From contig NZ_JADDRL010000030.1 of assembly GCF_021538895.1 (NCBI RefSeq), forward strand, positions 23,736 through 87,735: DNA of 64,000 nucleotides, written 5' to 3'. The translations under genes and the position numbers were made by a program. Under the pieces are notes generated by a model that had not been told where the DNA came from, did not search any database, and saw only the letters and a list, made by a program, of their open reading frames with translations. This document shows, piece after piece, positions 8,805-17,270 of this stretch. Every line of letters starts with the position of its first letter. Positions within the stretch are counted from its first letter, which is position 1. The DNA is from Streptomyces olivochromogenes (GTDB taxonomy: Bacteria > Actinomycetota > Actinomycetes > Streptomycetales > Streptomycetaceae).

Positions 8805-10522
8805 GGCAGCTCCACACGGATCAGGGTCCCGCCGTCCGGCGTGCCCGCCAGCGTCAGCCGGCCGTCCAGGGCGCCGACACGGTCCTGCACTCTGCCCAGC
8901 TCCCCAGGCGGGCCGGCGTCCGTCTCGACCTCCACGACCAGCCCCCCGTCCGCATCGTCCACCCGAACGTCGGCCCGGCGGCAGCCGCTGTGCCCGACCG
9001 CCGTCGCCACTACCAGGTAGCCCGCGAGCTCGACGGCCGGGGCGCAGCGCCCCGTTGCCGTCGTGGCGACCGTGACCGGGACCGCTGCGCCTTCGGCGAG
9101 AACATCGAGTGCGGCCTCGAGCCCCTCCTCCGCGAGCGCCGCCGGGTACAGCCCGTGGGCGAGGGCACGAAGATCGGCCAGCGCGGCCTGCACCTGCGAC
9201 TCCGCGCGCGTCAGCCGGTCGGCCAGGTCCTGGTCGTCGGCCCGCAACGTGGCGAGCCGGATCGCCAGCGCCAGCGCCACAAGGCGCTGTTGGGCCCCGT
9301 CGTGCAGGTCCCGCTCCAGCCGACGCCGTTCGGCAGCCCGCAGCGCCACGATCCGGGCCCGCGACTCCCGCAGGTCCGCCAGTTGCGCCCGGGTCTCCGC
9401 CCGCAGCCGCTCGTTCTCCAGCGCCAACTGGACCGTACGGGCGATGTCGTCGGCACTGCCGACGCCCTCGAGCAGCCCCGGCCGATGCACCAGCGAGGCA
9501 GCCACCGCACCGCGCCGCACCAGCCGGGTCACTTCCCGGCCGGTGTCCACCGCCACCGCCCGTCCGTCGACGTCGACCTGGCGGCCGTCAGAGACGGGAT
9601 ACAACACGGCGAGCGACGGATCGCCCAGCAACTCGGCGAGCACGCCCACCAGTCCGCCCGCCTGCGGAGTGCGCCCCACCTCAATCACCAGCCTGGCCAG
9701 CTTCGTACGGGTACGCCGGGCCCGCTGCCACTCCCAGCAGGCGCCGGCGGCGACGGCGACGAGGGCGGCGGCCTGCCCGAGCCAGAGCCCGCGGTCCACC
9801 GGATCGTTGCTCACGTATCCCCGGCCCAGCGCATGCCCGTAATCGGCGACCACCAGGACGAGATAGACCAGGCCCGGCACCACGACCGGCCCCGACCTCC
9901 GGCGCAGCACCGCCGAGGCCCGGACCAGCCGCCCGCCGCACCACAAGGCCGACAGCGCCACCCCGGCGCCGGCCAGCCCCACCCCGATCCGGTTCACCGT
10001 GGCGAAAGGACCGTCCACGACCATCAGCAGGTTCGTCGCGCACGCGGAACAGCCCTGCGCCGCCGGATCGAACACCAGCGCAGGAAGTACACCCAAGGCG
10101 CCGACCGTCGTGAGATAACCAACTCCGGCCACCACTGTGTCCACCCCGGGCAACCGCCGGTCCGGGTACACGAGCAGCGCGTGCCCGACCATGGGCGGGC
10201 ACGCCGCGTACAGCGCCAGACCGACCGTGAACGCGACGGACGAGGACACCACGGCGCTGTTCCACTCCACGAGAAACCACGCGAACCCGGCCGCCACCAA
10301 CAGCGGACCGAACGACGCCCGCGGCCTGCGCACCACGGAGAACAAGCCCGCCAACATCAGGCCCCACCCCGCGAGTAGTTCCACCACCACCGGCGCCCCG
10401 GCCTCGGCGAGCCCGTAGCCGGGTGCCTCCGTCGCGATCCGCACCGTCGCCAAGCCCAGCCCCAGTCCCGCGAGCAGCACCGCCCACCACGCGAGCACCG
10501 GTGCGCGCACCCTCGTCCACAT
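8792..10522 (-). CDS. NarL-type sensor histidine kinase with degenerate ATP-binding domain
   Basis: A 576-residue kinase, first gene of the operon. ATG 10522 follows GGGGGAGGGG at 5 bases. Residues 10-240 hold about seven membrane segments, then a GAF-like region and a dimerisation helix with the intact motif RRLERDLHDGAQQRL. The catalytic domain is eroded. Where the N-box should read like EALTNAAKHA there is only YLVVATAVGHSG, several residues shorter and without the Asn; G1 reads TDAGPP in place of DDGVGG; only the final strand pattern GGTLIRVELP survives. It therefore keeps the His but probably cannot bind ATP, the mirror image of the kinase at 6694-8160. Confidence 0.9.
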   Translation of the reverse strand: MWTRVRAPVLAWWAVLLAGLGLGLATVRIATEAPGYGLAEAGAPVVVELLAGWGLMLAGLFSVVRRPRASFGPLLVAAGFAWFLVEWNSAVVSSSVAFTVGLALYAACPPMVGHALLVYPDRRLPGVDTVVAGVGYLTTVGALGVLPALVFDPAAQGCSACATNLLMVVDGPFATVNRIGVGLAGAGVALSALWCGGRLVRASAVLRRRSGPVVVPGLVYLVLVVADYGHALGRGYVSNDPVDRGLWLGQAAALVAVAAGACWEWQRARRTRTKLARLVIEVGRTPQAGGLVGVLAELLGDPSLAVLYPVSDGRQVDVDGRAVAVDTGREVTRLVRRGAVAASLVHRPGLLEGVGSADDIARTVQLALENERLRAETRAQLADLRESRARIVALRAAERRRLERDLHDGAQQRLVALALAIRLATLRADDQDLADRLTRAESQVQAALADLRALAHGLYPAALAEEGLEAALDVLAEGAAVPVTVATTATGRCAPAVELAGYLVVATAVGHSGCRRADVRVDDADGGLVVEVETDAGPPGELGRVQDRVGALDGRLTLAGTPDGGTLIRVELPCAS

Positions 10523-10682
10523 GCGCACCCCTCCCCCTGATGGCATTGGTATAGCGGTGCAGTCCGCCGCCTTTCAAGGGGCCGCCAGGACCGCCGCGTC
10601 CAGCCGATATGGCACGCTCGTCACCACCGCCCCGGCGTAAACAGCAGCGCCCTCAGCCGTCGTGGCTTTGTTCACGAGAACC

Positions 10683-10726
10683 GGCTCTGGTCCACCTCTT
10701 GTGGTCCGGTAACGCTCGGTCACGCC
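10683..10726. repeat. ISL3-type terminal motif, copy B
   Basis: GGCTCTGGTCCACCTCTTGT runs into GGTCCGGTAACGCTCGGTCACGCC and lies directly after the stop of the ISL3 transposase fragment, where such an element's end belongs. Close copies at 2962-2985 and 3563-3603 have no transposase. Confidence 0.55.
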
Positions 10727-11001
10727 AATAGAACCCGCCTGCGAAGGAGTTCGAATCCTGCGCGGCCGAACATCTGGCACTTGAGCATCTTGATCCTGTT
10801 GACATGGCCCTCCACGACGCCGGAGTTCCAGGGGAGGGTGAGGCCGGCGGTGACGGCGTCGAGGTCGCGCAGGAGGTGCTGAGCAAAGTGGCAGAGGCTG
10901 GGCCGTTCGGTGGTGGCGCCGGCCGCTTCGATCCATGCGGGAAGTCGGTCGCCTTGCAGGTGGGTGAGCATGTGGGCGAGGTCCGCACGTGCTCGCTCCA
11001 C
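10720..11001 (-). pseudogene. ISL3-family transposase, C-terminal fragment
   Basis: A 93-residue piece contains the ISL3 C-terminal signature (PWNSGVVEGHVNRIKMLK, then MFGRAGFELLRRRVLLA), ending in a proper stop. The first two thirds of the transposase are missing. Bases 11002-11397 upstream hold no recognisable gene, only low-quality remnants. Not functional. It resembles the shorter scar at 13530-13705. Confidence 0.8.
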
Positions 11002-11397
11002 TCCTCATCCGTGCCTACCCCTGTGCAGTCCTCTCCCCGAACCGGCCCGACCCGCTCCCCCAGGTGCGGGACACGCATTCGGGACCGTAGGACAGCCACG
11101 CCCCGGCAGGGAACCTCGTCACCCCGGCCACCTTCCCATCGGGTGACAGCCCGCCAGGGCTTGAGCCCTGCCGGTCGCGGCCCACGGGCAGCCACTTGAG
11201 CGGCAGGAATCCCCATCATGCAGGCCGAGCTGCCGGGGTGGTGTCGGGCCGCTACGACCGTCGACAGGCCTGATGAGTAGCTGTCCCTGCCTGCGCCAAA
11301 CGATCGAGGTGTTGGTCAAGTGATGGGTGGCCAGGGTTGCTGAGCGATGTGGCGTACGAAGATCACGGTCCGTTCGTGATCTACGAGAGGAAGCCCT

Positions 11398-11541
11398 GTG
11401 CGTCTCCCCCGCACCGCACGCCGTACGGCCGCGGTCATCGTCGACCGGCTGACCTTCAGCGGCGCCATCATCCAGACCGGCACCAAGTCCTACCGCCCCG
11501 CCCACACCAAAGCCCAGGCCGAACGCGCCACCGTCGGCTGA
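11398..11541 (+). pseudogene. IS21 IstB (transposition helper ATPase), C-terminal fragment
   Basis: Forty-seven codons end in a stop and read AAVIVDRLTFSGAIIQTGTK, then SYRPAHTKAQAER, matching the tail of actinomycete IS21 IstB proteins. The AAA+ ATPase core and istA are missing. A matching tail occurs at 13732-13840 in the same arrangement relative to an ISL3 scar. Confidence 0.65.
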
Positions 11542-11562
11542 CCAGAGCGGAGCAACGGGCTC

Positions 11563-12645
11563 TCACTCCACTGATCTTGACGCGCCAGCCAGGGCCCGCT
11601 GGACCTCAGCCGCGGGGAAGGGAGTGCGCTTGCTCTGCCTAAGTAGTCGATCATGGAAGTCATCCAGGATGATTGCGTGCGGAGCGTGACGGTTGATGAT
11701 CGCGACGATGTCGGGCGGAACGTCTGCGGGTCGGTGGCCGTCGACCCATTCGCACAGGAAGGCCCCGTGTTCGGTGCCACCACGCACGTCGTCTGGCAGA
11801 TGATGGTGAAGCAGGTGGTTCAGCGCGAAGGTGCCGTCGTACACAAGGTGATCAGCGAGGAAATCGCGCTCATCCGTTGAGAGTTCAAAGTCGCGGCTCA
11901 ACGCGAGCCCGAAGTCTGCGAAGTACACCCGCTGGCCGTCTGTGAGCAGATTGGCGAAGTGCGCGTCAAAGTGGACCAGCCCGCGCGCGCTCATGAACTC
12001 GGTCCCCCGCAGCAACGCATTCTCGACCCATCGATAGGGCGACTCACCTCCCGGTTCCGGCGGGGCGGCATCACGGGTATCGCCGAGCCACTCGGCGAGC
12101 GTCTGTGGCACATGCTCCAGGAAGAGCACCAGACTGAAGGAGGACCTTCCGATCGCCTCCAGCCGACGGCGCACTGCCGACGAGCCCTCCCAATGCGCTA
12201 CGGCCCCCTCAAGGCCGCCGAACTCGTCGATGAAGCCGACGGGGGGACTGTCGCGCAAAACCCGCCAGTGATACAGCAGCGGGAAACCCGCGTACTCGTT
12301 CTTCAGTACCCAGCCTGTCGTCATGATGTGCGCGGCCAGCTCACGCCAGGCGCCGAACCCCGCCGACCCCACCCCGTACTGGTAGAAGAGAGGAAGCTTG
12401 AACACGTTTGCCGTCGACCGCACGTGCTCCGGCTGCAACTCGATGTCCGTCAGCGGGACCCGCTTGACGAAGACGCGCATCCCCTCGACTTCCATCTCCG
12501 CCGACCTACCGCCGATACCGGAGCCGAGACTTGGCGCGGCAGCCACCGCATCCTCAAGCCGACGGTCGCTGAACAGGGACAGCCGTGCTCCCACGGCCGC
12601 GTAAGCGGACACTCGCGCGGCATGCGCTGACTCGGTCACGTCCAT
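11563..12645 (-). CDS. Protein kinase-like / aminoglycoside-phosphotransferase-fold protein
   Basis: A 360-residue soluble protein, start ATG 12645 after GGAG. Around residues 215-245 it carries a kinase-type catalytic core: GLVHFDAHFANLL (catalytic loop with Asp and Asn equivalents) followed by YFADFGLALS (metal-binding DFG). Upstream, MRVFVKRVPL has a Lys placed like the ATP-anchoring Lys. The glycine loop is not classical, and there is no membrane segment. It may phosphorylate a protein or a small molecule; the target is unknown. It is an intact gene between IS scars. Confidence 0.75.
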   Translation of the reverse strand: MDVTESAHAARVSAYAAVGARLSLFSDRRLEDAVAAAPSLGSGIGGRSAEMEVEGMRVFVKRVPLTDIELQPEHVRSTANVFKLPLFYQYGVGSAGFGAWRELAAHIMTTGWVLKNEYAGFPLLYHWRVLRDSPPVGFIDEFGGLEGAVAHWEGSSAVRRRLEAIGRSSFSLVLFLEHVPQTLAEWLGDTRDAAPPEPGGESPYRWVENALLRGTEFMSARGLVHFDAHFANLLTDGQRVYFADFGLALSRDFELSTDERDFLADHLVYDGTFALNHLLHHHLPDDVRGGTEHGAFLCEWVDGHRPADVPPDIVAIINRHAPHAIILDDFHDRLLRQSKRTPFPAAEVQRALAGASRSVE

Positions 12646-12779
12646 CGGCGGCTCCAGCCTGACATCAAAACTGACTTCTGTTGATCATGCCAGGGTGGTG
12701 CACGCGACTCCCGAAGTCGCCGCCAATTAACTCCCTACGACGCCGGTTCTTGTGGTGCCTTTGGGCCGCTGCGTGGTTC

Positions 12780-13200
12780 GTGGGAGACCTGGTTGAGCGG
12801 TTGGTTCCGGACGAGTTGTGGGTGCTGTTCCGGCATGTGGGGCCGTCTTCCGAGGTCAAGCGGCCCGCAGGGCGGCGGGCGAGCTCGAGCAGGTGACCGA
12901 GAGGCACTGGCCGCGATCATCTTCGTGGCCACCTCGCGCTGCACCTGGAGACAGCTGCCGCCGGTCTTCGGCCCTGCCTGGCCCACCGTCTACCGACGTT
13001 TTGCCCGGTGGAGCCAGGACCGTGTGTCGGCCAGGCTCCACCGAGTCCTCCTGGACGAACTCGGCGCCCGCGGCGAGTTGGACTGGTCGCGATGCGCGAT
13101 CGACTCCGTCAGCCTCAGAGCGGCAAAAAAAAGGGGGCACCGACCGGGCCGAATCCGACCGACCGAGGCAAGAGTGGATCGAAGATCCACCTGGTGTGTG
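12780..13200 (+). pseudogene. IS5-family transposase remnant with frameshifts
   Basis: Pieces in three frames follow one another: LVPDELWVLFRHV, then GDREALAAIIFVATSRCTW with LPPVFGPAWPTVYRRF and DELGARGELDWSRCAIDSV, then TGPNPTDRGKSGSKIHL. Together they give the N-terminal half of a well-known Streptomyces IS5-type transposase up to the first DDE residues. At least two frameshifts and loss of everything after the GSKIHL motif show it is dead. It ends abruptly just upstream of the small gene at 13247. Confidence 0.8.
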
Positions 13201-13246
13201 GTGGGATGGCTGGGTGTTGTTCGCCGTCCGGTGGGAGATCGGTTCG

Positions 13247-13522
13247 ATGCCTATGTATCCGTCGCTGGCCTGTGCTCTGGCCGAGGCTTTGGTGGATGTC
13301 CTCTGGTTCGTTGAGGGGTGTTCGGACGAGCAGATGGATCCGGATGACGCGGTCAAGATCTTGGAGGGCGTCGCCCACCTGCTGACTCAGTTGTCGAACG
13401 ACCAGCGAAGTGAGTTCATCGACCTGCTCGGGGGGATGGCTGCGGAAGAGACCAATCCTGCGCGCCGTGAGTTCTTGGAGGGCTTCCCTGCCAATATGGG
13501 GCTCGTCGAGGACGCCAGCTGA
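13247..13522 (+). CDS. Small acidic hypothetical protein
   Basis: A 91-residue, strongly acidic and helical protein starting MPMYPSLACALAEA. It contains ALVDVLWFVEGCSDEQ, MDPDDAVKILEGVAHLL and a Pro/Gly-ended tail. The even composition and absence of frame damage, unlike the transposase scar just before it, suggest a genuine gene. There is no membrane segment or catalytic motif. Similar small proteins sit beside toxin or conflict genes in actinomycetes, but an immunity role is only a guess. Its promoter may have been disturbed by the IS5 remnant. Confidence 0.6.
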   Translation: MPMYPSLACALAEALVDVLWFVEGCSDEQMDPDDAVKILEGVAHLLTQLSNDQRSEFIDLLGGMAAEETNPARREFLEGFPANMGLVEDAS

Positions 13523-13529
13523 CCTGGCT

Positions 13530-13705
13530 TCATGGGTAGAGCAAGACGCGTTGCGGAGGCGTTCGAATCCCGCACGGCCGAACATTCTGCCTCTTGAGCA
13601 TCTTGATCCGGTTGACATGTCCCTCAACGACGCCGGAGTTCCAGGGTTGTGAGAGGCCGGCCATGACGGCAACGAGGTCGCGTTCGAGGTGCTGGGCAGG
13701 CCGGT
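13530..13705 (-). pseudogene. ISL3-family transposase, short C-terminal scar
   Basis: The reading contains PWNSGVVEGHVNRIKMLKRQ, the same ISL3 signature as at 10720-11001, followed by a frameshift that scrambles the GRAGFELLRRRVLL end. Only about 55 residues remain. The stop-proximal terminal motif seen beside the larger copy is absent. Confidence 0.7.
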
Positions 13706-13731
13706 GGTGGCGTCGCCATCGCCCCCGACGA

Positions 13732-13840
13732 GTCGCTCGGCTGCTGGACGAAGACATTCACCGATCCTCGCTTCTGCGCAGCTGTCGTCGACCGCCTCAC
13801 CTTCAACGGCACCATCATTGAGACCGGCATGGACTCCTAA
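13732..13840 (+). pseudogene. IS21 IstB C-terminal scar
   Basis: The reading CWTKTFTDPRFCAAVVDRL, then TFNGTIIETGMDS and TAA, is the tail of an IS21 IstB ATPase; the final Tyr-Arg-rich segment is lost to the early stop. It lies just past an ISL3 scar, repeating the order at 10.7-11.5 kb. Bases 13841-14250 hold nothing I recognise. Confidence 0.7.
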
Positions 13841-14260
13841 TTCCTCGCTAACGGATCGTGGGAGCCAAGCCGCAGCTCTTGGTCCGTTCGAATGCCGGAG
13901 ACGGCACTCGTAACGTTGGGGGCGTCCCATGGGCGTCGAACGGATGCCTGACTGACTCCTGACTCTTGATCCCTCGTCGTAGAGCGGCGGCGTTCGGCGT
14001 CTTCGGGACCCCAGCACTGTCAACACCACGCGCTTGAGCCCTCGTTGGTGTTGGTGATGCGAGGCCGCCACATGGAGACCTCTCGCTACGCCCGAGCCGT
14101 CCGAGCTCCAGCAATGGGCCGAGGCCCGTGGGGCGCGCTGGTGCCACGAACGGCTAGTGAGGTGGCGGACCAGCCAGTTGGTTGAGTCCTGGAATTAGGT
14201 CGCTGCGCGGCCCGCATGTGCTCGCGACCAACTCAACACCGGGACATTCGGGAGGACATC

Positions 14261-15515
14261 TTGATCTACTGCGGGATCGACTGGGCGGAACGAACCCCCG
14301 ACGTCGCCCTGGTCGACGATGTCGGCACACTGATGGCCAGGCGGCACATCACCGACGACGCGGCCGGCTACAAGGTCCTGCTGGACCTGCTCGCCGAGTA
14401 CGGAGACACCGAGGAGAACCCGATTCCGGTGGCGATCGAGACCAGTCGCGGCCTGCTCGTACCCGCGCTGCGGATTGGGAAGCGGCAGGTGTTCGCGATC
14501 AACCCGTTGGCCGCCGCCCGATACCCCGACCGGCACGCCGTCTCCCGCAAGAAGTCCGACCCTGGCGAAGCTCTCGTCCTGGCGAACATCCTCCGCATCG
14601 ACATACATGCCCACCGACCCCTGCCCGATGACAGCGACCTGGTCCCGCGGTCCTGGCTCGGGCCCAGCAGGACGCCGTCTGGAATCGACAGCAGCTCGCC
14701 AACCAGCTTCGCTCCCTGCTGCGCGAGTACAACCCAGCCGTGTTAGCGGCTTGCGCCAGTTGGGACAAGGGTCTGTGCCGCCCGGAGGTCCGTGAGCTCC
14801 TCAAGCTGGTCCCCACGCCGACCAGGGCCGCCCCTCCGACGCGCCCGCAGATCACGGCCGCGCTCAAACGAGCCGGCCGCAAGCGCGGTATCGAAGCCGA
14901 AGCCGAGCGGCTCCGCGAGGCATTCCGCCCGGACTGGGCCCACCAGCCGCCTCTGGTCGAGGACGCGCTGGGCAGGCAAATGCTCGCTCTCCTGGACCAG
15001 TTCATGGCCGCCTGCGCCGCCGCGGACGAACTCGCACAGGCGGTGGAGGAGGCCTTCTCGCAGCATCCTGACGCGGAGATCATCCTCAGCTTCCAGGCCT
15101 CGGCACCCAGCTCGGTGCCCGTGTGCTTGCTGAGATCGGAGACGATCGCGCCCGGTTCGCCGACGTCCGTGGCCTGAAGGCCTACGCCGGCGCCTCACCC
15201 ATCACCCGGGCCACCGCGAAGAAGTCGAGCATCACCCGGCGCTGGGTGAAGAACGACCGTCTCAACCATGCGTCATATCTTTTCAACCATGCGGCATATC
15301 TTTGGGCTTTCGCCTCCCTGACGGCCTCCATCGGAGCCAAAGCCCACTACCGGCGCCGACGCGACGAGCACTCCGACTGGCACGCCGCCGCCCAGCGCAA
15401 TCTCTTCAACCGGCTGCTCGGCCAGCTCTACCACTGCCTCAAGAACCGCCGCCTGTTCGACGAACTCGCTGCCTTCCCGCCTTCGGGCGAAGCCCTCGGT
15501 GCGGCGGCCGCATAG
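14261..15515 (+). pseudogene. IS110-family transposase, two frameshifts
   Basis: TTG 14261, five bases after GGAGG, opens the DEDD (RuvC-like) domain with YCGIDWAE, then VAIETSRGLLVPAL and DPGEALVLANILR. The frame changes near 14640, giving LREYNPAVLAACASW and FRPDWAHQPPL, and again near 15125, giving the transposase_20 part FADVRGLKAYAGASPITRA and ending ALGAAAA. Read across the shifts it is almost full length (about 415 residues), so inactivation is fairly recent. It also carries a 21-bp tandem duplication at 15262-15303. IS110 elements usually lack terminal inverted repeats, and none was seen. Confidence 0.88.
15262..15303 (+). repeat. 21-bp tandem duplication inside the IS110 transposase
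   Basis: Two adjacent 21-base units differ at one base and encode NHASYLF then NHAAYLW. Family members have a single NH-x-x-YLW segment, so this is a replication-slippage duplication that keeps the frame. Confidence 0.75.
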
Positions 15516-15527
15516 GCCGAGGACCGA

Positions 15528-15917
15528 TCAAACCGGAGGTTTCACCCAGGGAGCCAGCCGTTCCCCGACTGCCAGATTCTCGCGCCAGTACCGGAAGACG
15601 GTTCCGAGGACGATGTCGAGCTGCCCGGCCGCGACCAGGCCCGAGGCTAGACTCGGCCCGCCCGCATCGGCCTCGAAGGCAATCAGTACGGGAGGTGTCT
15701 CACCGATCTGCCGGGCAACGAGTCGGACCTCAGGCGTTGGCGCACGGAACACCGGGTCCTGGAAGGCGGCCGGGCACGTGACGAAGACCGGGTCGCTGAA
15801 CACCAGCTCCAGGCGGTGGGCATACGAGATGTCGTGCCCGGCGCCCAGACGCAACCGCCCGGAGTCCCAGGCGACGATGTCCCAGTCCCACCATGACCCT
15901 TCGGGAAGCTCTATCAC
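15528..15917 (-). CDS. Hypothetical protein, downstream member of a two-gene unit
   Basis: A 129-residue protein rich in Trp, Val and acidic residues, opening MIELPEGSWWDWDIVAW, with alternating hydrophobic strands and no signal peptide or membrane helix. It follows the gene at 15946-16176 on the same strand after 28 bases, so the two are probably co-transcribed. Size, acidity and setting beside a dead nuclease resemble immunity proteins of polymorphic toxins. That link is inference; no family recognised. Confidence 0.55.
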   Translation of the reverse strand: MIELPEGSWWDWDIVAWDSGRLRLGAGHDISYAHRLELVFSDPVFVTCPAAFQDPVFRAPTPEVRLVARQIGETPPVLIAFEADAGGPSLASGLVAAGQLDIVLGTVFRYWRENLAVGERLAPWVKPPV

Positions 15918-15945
15918 GGCTCGTTGCCCGCTCTGGGCCGCGCCG

Positions 15946-16176
15946 TCAATCGGGAATCACCAGGCCAAGCTCACGAAGTCGCGGAAGGCAGACATCCAGG
16001 CACGCCTCCAGAGAGACGGCGTCCGTGCGGACCAGGAGATCACCCCGAAACGGAGCCCCGCTCGCGACGAAGGTCCAGGGCTGCGTCCCATCGCGCATGC
16101 GCTCGGCGTCGACCTTGAACAACACCGTCACACCCTGCTCCGCCAACGACTCCATGACCCGCGCTACGTGCATCAC
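15946..16176 (-). CDS. Small hypothetical protein, upstream member of a two-gene unit
   Basis: A 76-residue protein with a helix (VARVMESLAEQGVTVLFKVD), a strand-turn region and a helical end (LEACLDVCLPRLRELGL). ATG 16176 or 16173 could start it. The compact alpha/beta pattern suggests a real folded protein, possibly related to SUKH- or Imm-type small proteins. Function unknown. Confidence 0.5.
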   Translation of the reverse strand: MMHVARVMESLAEQGVTVLFKVDAERMRDGTQPWTFVASGAPFRGDLLVRTDAVSLEACLDVCLPRLRELGLVIPD

Positions 16177-16261
16177 ATCCCAGCCTCTGCCTGAAATCGA
16201 ACAGGCAGAAGGCTACACCGGCCTCCCACGACACCGGCTTGACCGCTTGGCACCGTGAGGT

Positions 16262-16318
16262 GTCTACCGCCTCGCCAGCACCCGAGCCCGCGCCGAGCAG
16301 GTCGAAGCCGGCTTACTG
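16262..16318 (+). pseudogene. Possible IS21 IstB terminal scrap
   Basis: About 19 codons read VYRLASTRARAEQVEAG, the characteristic last residues of actinomycete IstB, which normally follow the portion still present at 13732-13840. It is too short to be sure, but it may be the missing end of that scar, carried away by rearrangement. Confidence 0.35.
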
Positions 16319-16379
16319 ACATCTCCATGCTGGTCATCCGCCCTCCGAGCGGCGGGCCGGCAAGCGCCAGTCCAGGGGA

Positions 16380-16727
16380 TATTCGGCGTGAGCATTTCGT
16401 GGGTGCAGCGGCGCAGTCCGCTGTTGGAGTCGACCGATGAAAGCCATGGCACCCGCTGAAGTAGGGCGCTGCGTTGATCGGTGCTCGGGTCGGTCAGGAG
16501 GGTGCGGAGCTCGTTGGGAACGGGGTCGTCGACCAGGCACAGCCAGGCGAGGCCGGCACCGCTGCGGACCTCGGGCGGTCGGCCTGGATCTGACCACAGA
16601 CCCCAGGCCCACGCGGGAGCGTGTTCTTCCTGTGTTCGCGGCCGAGTTGGGCGATCGCCAGGATCAAGCTCTCCTGGGCCACCGGATCGTCTACTTCCGC
16701 CAGCCTGCGGTGCAGAGCCACAACTCC
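16380..16727 (-). pseudogene. HEAT-repeat-type protein fragment with a frameshift
   Basis: One frame gives ALHRRLAEVDDPVAQESLIL and AIAQLGREHR, a helical HEAT-like repeat. A second frame continues with WAWGLWSDPGRPPEVRSGAG, LAWLCLVDDPVPNELRTLL and a further helical repeat. Both ends are cut: the 5' side meets the nuclease remnant near 16728, the 3' side runs into unrelated sequence. Such proteins act as scaffolds; the original role is unknown. Confidence 0.5.
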
Positions 16728-17170
16728 GCCAAGTTCCGCTGCGACGACACCTTCTGGTCACGGGACAACCGGACGCGTCTGAAGAAGGCGGGATGCGCCT
16801 TCCCGGCTTCGCCCCCACCTTCAGCCTCTCCCACACCGACCCCAAGGTGAACGAGTCCGCCACCCATATCGCCGACGCCCAGCGGGCCATCACCGGGCAC
16901 CCGGGCGCTTCCACGCCGCTGCACCGCATCACCGACGAGAGAACCATCAGCAAGCACCGCAGCGCCATGTGCGGTCGGTCGCACGCCCCCTCGGGCAAGG
17001 ACTGTGACGAGTACCCCTTTGCAGCCACCAAGGAAGGCGGCAACCCCCGTCGCGGGAGCATCCGCGTCATCTCGGCCGGCGACAACCGCACCGCCGACGC
17101 GCTGCTGGGCAGCTGCTACAAGAGCCAGCGAGTCCTCAACAGCGACGCCTACTATGTCCACATCAAGTAG
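16728..17170 (+). pseudogene. NucA/NucB-type DNase domain, 5'-truncated and frameshifted
   Basis: The first frame reads CDDTFWSRDNRTRLKKAGCA. After a shift near 16800 it continues FAPTFSLSHTDPKV, then SGKDCDEYPFAATKEGG and AGDNRTADALLGSCYKSQRV, and ends at a proper stop. CDEYPFA is the catalytic-region signature of Streptomyces NucA/NucB secreted deoxyribonucleases, found alone or as toxin tips. The N-terminal carrier or signal region is gone, replaced by the minus-strand HEAT scrap. Probably inactive. Confidence 0.75.
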
Positions 17171-17270
17171 GACTGCCGTAGCGCATCGATGATCTGGGTG
17201 CTGCCCCCAACCGATTGGGAGCAGCACCCAGCGCCGTACACGGGGAAGGCGAGACGGAGTTGAAGACGGC

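Noticed and set aside
16264..17091. A single 275-codon minus-strand gene
   Set aside because: The upper part is antisense to the nuclease remnant; only 16380-16727 looks coding, and it needs a frameshift, so it was recorded as a HEAT pseudogene.
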